Positions 26,960 through 33,914 of a stretch of DNA of 64,000 bases are shown in pieces. The position numbers were made by a program, and so were the translations under genes. Origin of the DNA: an uncultured Rhodocyclaceae bacterium (lineage in GTDB: Bacteria > Pseudomonadota > Gammaproteobacteria > Burkholderiales > Rhodocyclaceae); the NCBI GenBank assembly GCA_907163225.1, contig OU015322.1, positions 2,581,001-2,645,000 of the forward strand, written 5' to 3'. Below the pieces are notes generated by a model. It was given only the letters and a program-made list of their open reading frames with translations, did no database searches and was not told where the DNA came from. Position 1 is the stretch's first letter, and each line of letters opens with the position of its first letter.

Positions 26960-26975
26960 TCACCCAAATGGGTGA
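26960..26975. promoter_or_regulatory. Palindrome between LuxR gene and PEP-CTERM gene
   Basis: TCACCCA, AA, TGGGTGA: a perfect 7+7 dyad in the divergent promoter region, 31 bp upstream of the LuxR-family start. Candidate operator. Confidence 0.5.
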
Positions 26976-27149
26976 GTCGCAAAATTTGACACGGGTGCAG
27001 CCATTTGTTGCTGTGCTCTGTGACCCGAATATCGGTGCGTCTTGCTAGGCCAATAATTCAGTACTTCGGCATGAATTATGCGACTTGGTTCATTCGCCGG
27101 GGGCGGTTTGATGCTGACCGGCTATTCCAGACAAAAAGAGGAGACAAAA

Positions 27150-28454
27150 ATGGATCAACATCGAATCGGCGCCAAATGGGTTGCCAGTACCTTGCTGGCA
27201 TTTGCGAGCCTTTCTGCCGAGGCATTGCCGGTGGCAATCAACGGCACGTTTCACAGTCTAGAGAACGTAAGTCCCAACTCGGTCAATATTTCGTCGGGTG
27301 TGCGACAGCATTTTGGTGCAGTTAGCGTGCTTCCTGACGGCAGTGGCGGAACGACCGGAACAGCAAGCCAGGCCTGTGGCGCAAACCTGCTTTGCCAGAA
27401 CGCGGCGCAAGGCCCGGTATGGACTGTTCCTCTGGCGTTTCAGCCATTTTCGACGGCCCCCAATTTCTTTAGTGCCGCCCGAGGTGCCGGGGCAGCCCCG
27501 AATGGCTCTTGGACGCTGAGTTTTACTAATGGCGGCGAGACGACCACTGCGCAGACGCCAAGCATTGCTGGTGCAACGGTGCTGGCTCATCCTGAGAGCG
27601 TCTCGATTTCAGGGAGTGGGCTTAATCCGAGTTTTAACTGGTTGCTACCGGCGGGGGCGGCAAACGTTGATGCCATCAGGATTCAGATTTTCGATCACAA
27701 TCGAGTGGTGGGGGCCGGGCAGGCAGGTGTTGGCGGTGCTGGCGTCTCAGACATCGTCTACGCAACTGCCCTGGCCGGAAGCGCGACAAGTTTTACCGTT
27801 GATCCGGGTGTGGCTGGTTTGAAGCAAAACAGTCTTTATTCGCTGGAAATCAACCTGCTTGACCTGCGCGATCCAAATGGCGGGGCAGGTAATGCCAACA
27901 TCCTCAGCCGAAGCCGCTCGTTTTTTGACTTTACTTTGCTACCAGACAGTTCTCCAGCCAATGTCTTTCTTCCCATGGTCAATTTGGCGGGGCCCGCCCC
28001 AATTTTCGAATTCCAGCCCATTTCCGTTGAGGCCGGGCAGCAAATCTTTATCGACCCCTTGGTGGCGATTGGCTACGACTATCAGACGGGTGCGGGCAAT
28101 CCGAATTTCCGGACGGTGTTATTGCCGACGGGCATTGGCGATGGGTCGTACGAGCTTTATATCTGGGAGAACGGCGATTGGCTGAAGGTGGCCGATGTTC
28201 AGGGCGGACAAAAATATGACTTTGGCCAAATTGGCGTCGATCGTTTTCGGGTGCTCGGAATCGAGACGGGGGCCGGTCTCGCACCGGATGATCCGACAGC
28301 CTTCATTACCGGCCTGGAGTTTGTTGGCACAGGTGTTTTCAGCGGCACGATGACGGCGGTGACTGTCGATGTGCCGGAGCCGGGTAGTTTGGTTTTGCTG
28401 GGTCTGGCTTTGGGTTTGCTCGGGATGCGTCGTCAGGCGAAGCTTGAGCATTGA
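27150..28454 (+). CDS. PEP-CTERM sorting-domain protein 4
   Basis: A 434-aa exported protein unrelated in its main domain to the three-gene cluster. Signal peptide to about residue 25 (SLSAEA), a beta-rich adhesin-like body with NGSWTLSFTNGG and many Asn/Gly/Ser residues, and a C-terminal tail VPEPGSLVLLGLALGLLG with a short basic end. GAGGAG 8-10 bp before the ATG at 27150 fixes the start; an upstream in-frame ATG (27078) gives no signal peptide. It is probably regulated by the divergent LuxR protein, and a terminator shared with osmC follows. Confidence 0.82.
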   Translation: MDQHRIGAKWVASTLLAFASLSAEALPVAINGTFHSLENVSPNSVNISSGVRQHFGAVSVLPDGSGGTTGTASQACGANLLCQNAAQGPVWTVPLAFQPFSTAPNFFSAARGAGAAPNGSWTLSFTNGGETTTAQTPSIAGATVLAHPESVSISGSGLNPSFNWLLPAGAANVDAIRIQIFDHNRVVGAGQAGVGGAGVSDIVYATALAGSATSFTVDPGVAGLKQNSLYSLEINLLDLRDPNGGAGNANILSRSRSFFDFTLLPDSSPANVFLPMVNLAGPAPIFEFQPISVEAGQQIFIDPLVAIGYDYQTGAGNPNFRTVLLPTGIGDGSYELYIWENGDWLKVADVQGGQKYDFGQIGVDRFRVLGIETGAGLAPDDPTAFITGLEFVGTGVFSGTMTAVTVDVPEPGSLVLLGLALGLLGMRRQAKLEH

Positions 28455-28500
28455 TCCGGCATGCCGGGTGATTTATGCCTGGCTTGAGGCGATCAGACAA

Positions 28501-28530
28501 AAGAAAGCCGGGGTCGAACCCGGCTTTCTT
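28501..28530. terminator. Bidirectional terminator between convergent genes
   Basis: AAGAAAGCCGGG, loop GTCGAA, CCCGGCTTTCTT: a perfect 12-bp stem between the PEP-CTERM gene (plus) and the OsmC gene (minus), with A- and T-rich flanks. Confidence 0.88.
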
Positions 28531-28546
28531 GTTGCGAACGGCAGAC

Positions 28547-28924
28547 TCAGACTTCAGTCGCCTGAAAATCGATATTGGGGCCGTCGACGACGATGTCCTT
28601 GACGGCGCAATGGGCGATGCTTTCGAGGATTGCGCTCTTCTGGTCAGCCGTGAATTCGGCGGGGAAGCGTACTTCGGTCTTGAACTTGGCCAGCGTGAGC
28701 GGGCCGCCGGTGCCGGCGAAGGGTTTGCAACTGATTTCGATGCCGCCGGCCTTGATGCCCAGACTTTTGCAGGCTTTTTTTGCATAAACGGCTGCGCAGG
28801 CGGCGAGCGAGGCGTAAAAGGCTTCAAGCGGGTTCATCAATGAACCGTCCAGCGCGTAACTGGCTTCATGCTTGCCAGCGCTGACTTTGATGAGCGGGGT
28901 GTTGTCGACAATGGTTGAGTACAT
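28547..28924 (-). CDS. OsmC-family peroxiredoxin-like protein
   Basis: A 125-aa OsmC/Ohr-fold protein. Two cysteines at the family positions, C43 (AACAAVYAKK) and C106 (AHCAVKD), would form the thiol peroxidase pair that reduces organic hydroperoxides. It lies alone between two terminators and is a stand-alone gene. The exact subgroup (OsmC, Ohr or a YhfA-like member) cannot be settled, although it is shorter than classical OsmC. Confidence 0.82.
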   Translation of the reverse strand: MYSTIVDNTPLIKVSAGKHEASYALDGSLMNPLEAFYASLAACAAVYAKKACKSLGIKAGGIEISCKPFAGTGGPLTLAKFKTEVRFPAEFTADQKSAILESIAHCAVKDIVVDGPNIDFQATEV

Positions 28925-29012
28925 GCTGATCTACCTTTGGTTAGTTATTGGCCACGCCGATAAATTAATATCATCGTTTGCTTATATGTTAAACCTCTAA
29001 AGCATTTGGCGC

Positions 29013-29046
29013 AAAAAAAGCCGTCGGCTATTGCCGGCGGCTTTCT
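29013..29046 (-). terminator. Terminator of argH
   Basis: AAAGCCGTCGGC, loop TATT, GCCGGCGGCTTT with one G-T-type mismatch, and a poly-A run on the plus strand that gives a U-tract for the minus-strand argH transcript. Confidence 0.85.
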
Positions 29047-29062
29047 TGGTTTTGCCGCGAAC

Positions 29063-30451
29063 TCAGCTCAGACGCTTGCGAGCGCGGGCGATGGCGGCCT
29101 TGACCTGATCCGGCGCAGTGCCGCCGATGTGATTGCGGCTAGCCAGCGAGCCTTCCACGGTCAACACGGAAAACACGTCATTTTCGACTTGTGGGCAGAA
29201 GGCGCGGATTTCATCCAGCGTCAGTTGCGGCAGGTCGACACCCTTCTGTTCGGCTGCCTTGACGGCATGGCCGACGGCTTCGTGCGCGTCGCGGAAGGGC
29301 AGGCCCTTCTTGACCAGGTAGTCGGCGAGGTCGGTGGCGGTGGCGAAACCCTGGGTCAGCGCAGCCTTCATCGCTTCCGGCTTGACGGTGATGCCACCGG
29401 CCATGTCGGCGAAGATGCGCAGCGTGTCGGTGACGGTGTCGACAGCGTCGAACAGGGGTTCCTTGTCTTCCTGATTGTCCTTGTTGTAGGCCAGCGGCTG
29501 CGACTTCATCAGGGTCAGCAGGCTGATCAGCTGGCCGTAGACGCGGCCGGTCTTGCCGCGCGCCAGTTCCGGCACGTCCGGGTTTTTCTTCTGCGGCATG
29601 ATCGACGAGCCGGTGCAGAAGCGGTCGGCGATCTGGATGAATCCGATGCGCGGGCTCATCCACATGACCAGTTCTTCCGACAGGCGGCTGATGTGCATCA
29701 TGAGCAGGGCGCAGGCGGCGGTGAATTCGATGGCGAAGTCGCGGTCGGAAACAGCATCCAGCGAATTTTCGCAGACGCCTTCGAAGCCGAGTTGTTCGGC
29801 GACGAATTCGCGGTCAATCGGGTAGGTCGTGCCGGCCAGCGCGGCGGCGCCGAGCGGCAGGCGGTTGGTGCGCTTGCGGGCATCTGCGAAGCGCTCGGCG
29901 TCGCGGCCGAACATTTCAAAATAGGCCAGCATGTGGTGGCCGAAGGTCACCGGCTGGGCGACTTGCATGTGCGTGAAGCCGGGCATCGGCGTGGCGGCTT
30001 CCTTCTCGGCAAGATCGACGAGGGCCGAACGGAAAGCCTTGATCAGGCCCAGAATGTCGTCGATCGAATCGCGCAGGTAAAGGCGGATGTCGGTGGCGAC
30101 CTGGTCGTTGCGCGAGCGGCCGGTGTGCAGGCGCTTGCCGGCGTCGCCGACGAGCGCGGTCAGGCGCTTTTCGATGTTCAGATGCACGTCTTCCAGATCG
30201 AGCGACCATTCGAACTTGCCCGATTCGATTTCTTCGGTCACGACGGCCATGCCGCGTTCGATGTCGGCCAGGTCGGCGGCGGCGATGATGCCCTGTTTGG
30301 CCAGCATTTTGGCATGGGCCAGCGAGCCGCGGATGTCCTGGCGCCACATGCGCTGGTCAAAGTCGACCGAGGCGGTATAGCGTTTGACGAGATCGGAAAC
30401 CGGCTCGGAGAAGCGTCCGGCCCAAGTGTATTGATTGGCGTTGGAAGTCAT
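29063..30451 (-). CDS. argH: Argininosuccinate lyase
   Basis: Last step of arginine synthesis: cleaves argininosuccinate to arginine and fumarate. The 462-aa product has the superfamily signature [12 protein letters not shown] (about residues 281-292), the [12 protein letters not shown] and [10 protein letters not shown] segments, and normal length. It is divergent from algZ across 45 bp. The argH-algZ-algR neighbourhood matches that of other beta- and gammaproteobacteria. Confidence 0.96.
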   Translation of the reverse strand: MTSNANQYTWAGRFSEPVSDLVKRYTASVDFDQRMWRQDIRGSLAHAKMLAKQGIIAAADLADIERGMAVVTEEIESGKFEWSLDLEDVHLNIEKRLTALVGDAGKRLHTGRSRNDQVATDIRLYLRDSIDDILGLIKAFRSALVDLAEKEAATPMPGFTHMQVAQPVTFGHHMLAYFEMFGRDAERFADARKRTNRLPLGAAALAGTTYPIDREFVAEQLGFEGVCENSLDAVSDRDFAIEFTAACALLMMHISRLSEELVMWMSPRIGFIQIADRFCTGSSIMPQKKNPDVPELARGKTGRVYGQLISLLTLMKSQPLAYNKDNQEDKEPLFDAVDTVTDTLRIFADMAGGITVKPEAMKAALTQGFATATDLADYLVKKGLPFRDAHEAVGHAVKAAEQKGVDLPQLTLDEIRAFCPQVENDVFSVLTVEGSLASRNHIGGTAPDQVKAAIARARKRLS

Positions 30452-30496
30452 GTCTTTGGTCTAGAATCGGGAAATCAGGCGCAAATTGCACAGAGA

Positions 30497-31519
30497 ATGA
30501 CAAGTATACGGCACTTTCCCGCGACTCACCCCTTGCCCGACTGGCGCAATTTCGGGGTCATGCTGCGCGTGCTGATCGGCATCAACGTCCTGGCCATGCT
30601 CGCTGCCTTGGTACGTGCGCCCAGACTAGCTGACTGGGCCAGCCAATATGTCGAACTGGCGGCGATGGTCGAGCCCTTGCTGCTGATCAATCTCGGCCTG
30701 CTGTGCTTGTTGCGGGATATTCTGTGGCGCTTGCCCATGCGGCTCGGACAGACGTTTGTCGTTGCGCTGACCAGCGGCGTGGCGTCGGCGCTTTTTTTCT
30801 ATGTCAGTACGCTGGGATTGCTAGATTTCGATGGCGCAATGCGCGCGGTGCTGCTGACGGCGGCAGCCACGGCCTTGCTGCTCGGCTATTTTGAGTTGCG
30901 CTCGCGTGCCTTTTCGCCAGCCCAGACCGAGGCGCGGCTGGCCGCCCTGAACGCCCGCATCCGCCCGCATTTTCTCTTTAATTCGCTGAATGCCGTGCTG
31001 TCGCTGATTCGCGCCCGGCCGCAGCAAGCTGAGGCGGCGCTCGAAGCACTCTCTGATCTCTTCCGTGCGGCGATGCGCGATCCGGGCGAACTGGTCAGCC
31101 TGGCCGATGAAATTGAACTCGGCCGGCAATACCTCGAACTGGAAAATCTTCGCCTCGGCGAGCGTCTTGCGGTCGACTGGAAAATTGGGACAATTTCGAT
31201 GAATCTGCCGATTCCACCGCTGATGCTGCAGCCCTTGCTGGAAAATGCCGTTTATCACGGCATCGAACCCTCGCCAACGGGCGGGACGGTGAGCATTGAA
31301 ATCGAACAAAGCGGCGACGAACTGCGCATCGCCATCACCAACCCGACCGTCGGTCAGGCCCAGCATGCCGTTGGCAACCAGATTGCCGTGGCCAACATCC
31401 GCGAACGGCTGGCGCTGTATTACGATCTCGAAGCCCGCCTCGAAACACGAGTCGGCAAAGAAAATTACGAGGTTCGCATCGTCCTGCCATGCCAACGCCG
31501 CCATCCGCCGCCCCGCTGA
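30497..31519 (+). CDS. algZ: Sensor histidine kinase, LytS/AlgZ-like
   Basis: A 340-aa membrane kinase of the LytS family. About four transmembrane helices (residues 20-130), then a His_kinase domain with H158 in NARIRPHFLFNSLNAVLSL and an ATP-binding N-box PLLENAVYHGIEPS near 249. The frame is open far upstream, but that part is antisense to argH; the ATG at 30497 is the chosen start. Residues AVDWKIGTIS are encoded by a dispersed repeat copy. Its 3' end overlaps the response-regulator gene by 31 bp. Confidence 0.88.
   Translation: MTSIRHFPATHPLPDWRNFGVMLRVLIGINVLAMLAALVRAPRLADWASQYVELAAMVEPLLLINLGLLCLLRDILWRLPMRLGQTFVVALTSGVASALFFYVSTLGLLDFDGAMRAVLLTAAATALLLGYFELRSRAFSPAQTEARLAALNARIRPHFLFNSLNAVLSLIRARPQQAEAALEALSDLFRAAMRDPGELVSLADEIELGRQYLELENLRLGERLAVDWKIGTISMNLPIPPLMLQPLLENAVYHGIEPSPTGGTVSIEIEQSGDELRIAITNPTVGQAQHAVGNQIAVANIRERLALYYDLEARLETRVGKENYEVRIVLPCQRRHPPPR
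31165..31199 (+). repeat. Dispersed GGTCRACCGG repeat, copy in algZ
   Basis: TTGCGGTCGACTGGAAAA then TTGGGACAATTTCGA, read in frame within the kinase domain. It matches the consensus core and spacing with a few substitutions. Confidence 0.55.
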
Positions 31520-32274
31520 AAATCCTCATCGTCGATGACGAGCCGCTGGCGCGCGACCGCCTGCGCACGCTGCTGTCCGATATTGCCGGGCAATTCCCCA
31601 GCGACGTCGTCGGTGAAGCGGCCAATGGTCTGGCCGCGCTCGAAATCCTGCGCGAACAGCCGGTGGACGTCGTGCTGGCCGACATCCGCATGCCAGGCAT
31701 GGACGGCATCGAGCTTGCCTCCCATCTGGGGCGTCTGGAAAAGCCGCCAGCCGTCATTTTCACCACAGCTTACGACAACTACGCCGTGCAGGCCTTCGAC
31801 CTCAATGCCGTCGACTACCTGCTCAAGCCAGTGCGCACCCAGCGCCTGCTTGCCGCCCTGCAGAAAGTTCCGGCGCAACACCCGGACGCCGCCCTGCTCG
31901 CCGGCATCGGCCAGGAAATGCGCGGCAGCGGACGAACCCACCTTTCCTGCCACGAGCGCGGTCGTCTGCTACTGGTGCCGATCGGCGAAGTGCTCTATTT
32001 CAAGGCAGACGTCAAATACGTCACCGCCCGCACCGTCGAGCGCGAATATCTGCTCGACGAAGCGCTGACCCACCTCGAAATCGAATTCGCCGAGCGCTTC
32101 ATGCGCCTGCACCGCGCCGTGCTGGTTGCCAAAACGGCGCTGGCCGGCTTCGAAAAAGCCGCTGGCGATGATGCCGAAGCCTATGGCTGGGCGCTGCTGC
32201 GCGGCGTACCCGAAAAACTCCCGGTCAGCCGCCGCCAGTGGGTGCCGGCCAAGGCTTTGGTCAAAAATTCCTGA
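31489..32274 (+). CDS. algR: LytTR-family response regulator, AlgR-like
   Basis: A 261-aa response regulator with an N-terminal receiver (VDDEPLARDRLR; phospho-acceptor D65 in LADIRMPG; Lys in YLLKPVRT) and a C-terminal LytTR DNA-binding domain (about 150-255, with FKADVKYVTARTVEREYLLDE and FMRLHRAVLV). It overlaps the kinase gene by 31 bp and forms a two-component pair with it. In pseudomonads the orthologous pair precedes hemC-hemD; here hemC begins 5.6 kb further on. Confidence 0.9.
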   Translation: MPTPPSAAPLKILIVDDEPLARDRLRTLLSDIAGQFPSDVVGEAANGLAALEILREQPVDVVLADIRMPGMDGIELASHLGRLEKPPAVIFTTAYDNYAVQAFDLNAVDYLLKPVRTQRLLAALQKVPAQHPDAALLAGIGQEMRGSGRTHLSCHERGRLLLVPIGEVLYFKADVKYVTARTVEREYLLDEALTHLEIEFAERFMRLHRAVLVAKTALAGFEKAAGDDAEAYGWALLRGVPEKLPVSRRQWVPAKALVKNS

Positions 32275-32296
32275 AACTTCCCACCGAGAAACTTCG

Positions 32297-32812
32297 ATGA
32301 GCCAAATCTGCCCCCATTGCAACTATGCCCGCAAGGCCGACGATAGCGCCCCGGACTGGCAATGCCCGTCCTGCGAAAAGGCCTACGCCAAAGCCGGCGG
32401 CTCGCTGCCGCCGGAAAGCCTGCGCCAGTACGCGGCGACGCCCGAGCGGAGTGGCGGCATGGGTAAATGGCTGCTCGTGCTCCTCGCCTTCGGCGCCGCC
32501 TTCTGGTTCGGGCGCCCGCTGCTGCAGCAACGCGGCATCCCGGCCGCGATGGCCGAGGCTTCCACCGAACAGCCCGAAGTCGTCCTCTACGCCACCAGTT
32601 GGTGCGGCTACTGCAAAATGACGCGCGAGTTTTTCGCAGCCAACGGCATTCGCTACACCGAGCACGACATCGAACAAAGCTCGGCGGCGCTCCAGCAACA
32701 CAAAAAGCTGGGCGGCAACGGCGTGCCGCTGATCGTGGTTGGTGATCAGGTGGTCAATGGCTGGAACGAGCAGTCGCTACGGCAATTGCTGGGGCCTTGG
32801 ATCAAGGGGTGA
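32297..32812 (+). CDS. Zinc-ribbon / transmembrane / glutaredoxin fusion protein
   Basis: A 171-aa protein with three parts: an N-terminal zinc ribbon (C5-P-H-C8 and C23-P-S-C26), one transmembrane helix (about 57-72), and a C-terminal glutaredoxin domain with active site C103-G-Y-C106 and the cis-Pro segment GVPLIVVGDQVVNGW. The thioredoxin-fold domain and the ribbon would face opposite sides of the inner membrane. The frame is open upstream, but the ATG at 32297 lies just after algR. It may reduce periplasmic or cytoplasmic disulfides; its partner is unknown. Confidence 0.82.
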   Translation: MSQICPHCNYARKADDSAPDWQCPSCEKAYAKAGGSLPPESLRQYAATPERSGGMGKWLLVLLAFGAAFWFGRPLLQQRGIPAAMAEASTEQPEVVLYATSWCGYCKMTREFFAANGIRYTEHDIEQSSAALQQHKKLGGNGVPLIVVGDQVVNGWNEQSLRQLLGPWIKG

Positions 32813-32937
32813 GTGACGGGTTGTTACCCTTTGATGACCTAGCCATATTTGGAAAGCGGTCGTTCAGAAACGTTCGAGGTAAGGCGGGTCTTGCACGCGT
32901 AGCTGTTAGTGCTCGCCTTGACCGAGGGGTTTAGCCG

Positions 32938-33663
32938 TCACTTTGAGCGCTCACGGTGACCAGGAATACAGTAGTTGGCCGCTTCCATACATTTGAAGAC
33001 TGTTGGTGCAATAACCTCATGATCAACGGTCCAGACAAAGCGGAACTCATCCTCTACAGAAAACGGATACTCTTCTTTGATGAAGTAGGTCTGGTCCCCC
33101 AGCAAAGCGTCTAGACGTTCGCCCATCTGGCGATTCATAGCTTCGAACGCAGCTTCGACAGATCCAGCGATACCACTCTGTGCTGCCAGAACTAGTTGCG
33201 TTGGATCAGGCAGGATCGGCTGAATTGTTCGTTGTTCAATCGATCTCTTGATGGCATAGCGGCATGGTGCCATTTGAAGTTGCGTGAAACCAAGAATTGC
33301 GTGCGACATGGCCTCAGCAAATCCTTGCGGGTCAAAAATCTCTATCCAGGCATCTGCTTGGAAGCGCGACAAAATCTCGTCGCTCAATGTAGAGCTAGTG
33401 CAGAGCATGTAGCTTTGCCTGCCAACGCCTTGGATGCCGGCGATGGCATGGTTTGCATGAGGAAAGTAGAAATTCGCCTTTCCTTCCCGGGAGTCTCGTC
33501 GTGATTGATCTTCATGCTTCCTGCACTCGTCGTATGTGGTTAGGCGCAAGGTTCCGTTGGAGAAAAAGTCATCGACGTACCTGGACTCCATGTATCTGTA
33601 CTTCGAGCGACCGGATACGGGTCGTGTTTTGCTGGGATGAATGGCTGGCGTCGAAGTTGACAT
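32938..33663 (-). CDS. Hypothetical protein, possibly DUF2971-like
   Basis: A 241-aa soluble protein that I do not recognise with confidence. The opening KYRYMESRYVDDFFSNGTLRLTTYDECRKHEDQSRRD and the near-terminal YPFSVEDEFRFVW resemble the layout of DUF2971-type proteins, sometimes found in accessory or defence islands. Its codon use is less GC-biased than its neighbours, and it is oriented against the flanking algR/Grx genes, both hints of horizontal acquisition. There is no obvious Shine-Dalgarno. Confidence 0.6.
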   Translation of the reverse strand: MSTSTPAIHPSKTRPVSGRSKYRYMESRYVDDFFSNGTLRLTTYDECRKHEDQSRRDSREGKANFYFPHANHAIAGIQGVGRQSYMLCTSSTLSDEILSRFQADAWIEIFDPQGFAEAMSHAILGFTQLQMAPCRYAIKRSIEQRTIQPILPDPTQLVLAAQSGIAGSVEAAFEAMNRQMGERLDALLGDQTYFIKEEYPFSVEDEFRFVWTVDHEVIAPTVFKCMEAANYCIPGHRERSK

Positions 33664-33914
33664 GAGGGCGGCTTGTGTCTTGTGAAGGCTAGTGTTTGAA
33701 TTCAGCGGCCGCCGTGGCGGTCAGTTGGAATAAATGGTTAGGTAGCTGCTGAGCGCAATTTCGGCTGGCTGACAACCGCAGCGTACCAGACGCTGCCGAC
33801 GTTAACTGACGACAGCGAGGCGCTATTTCAGGTTCCGGGTAGCGCAGGAAATTCGGCGTTTTTTCTGGTTGACCGCGCACCCCGGGAGTTTCCCTGATGC
33901 GCGGTCAGCGTGCA
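33664..33914. other. Spacer with one dispersed repeat copy
   Basis: About 250 bp between the hypothetical gene and pepN. It includes a GC-rich imperfect inverted repeat near 33705-33725 and a GTTAGGT heptamer at 33739. There is no coding evidence. Confidence 0.35.
33849..33878 (-). repeat. Dispersed GGTCRACCGG repeat, intergenic copy
   Basis: On the minus strand: GCGCGGTCAACCAGAAAAAA then CGCCGAATTT. It sits 36 bp beyond the pepN stop. Confidence 0.7.

Noticed and set aside
29006-30496. Upstream extension of the algZ frame, which would give an 837-aa protein
   Set aside because: The extension is antisense to argH, and the kinase begins naturally at the ATG at 30497 just after the argH start.
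32813-33745. Possible integron gene cassette around the orphan gene (GTTAGTG near 32906 and GTTAGGT at 33739, with an imperfect stem before the latter)
   Set aside because: No inverse core site (RYYYAAC) pairs with either heptamer, the gene is in the unusual reverse orientation, and no integrase is in the window.
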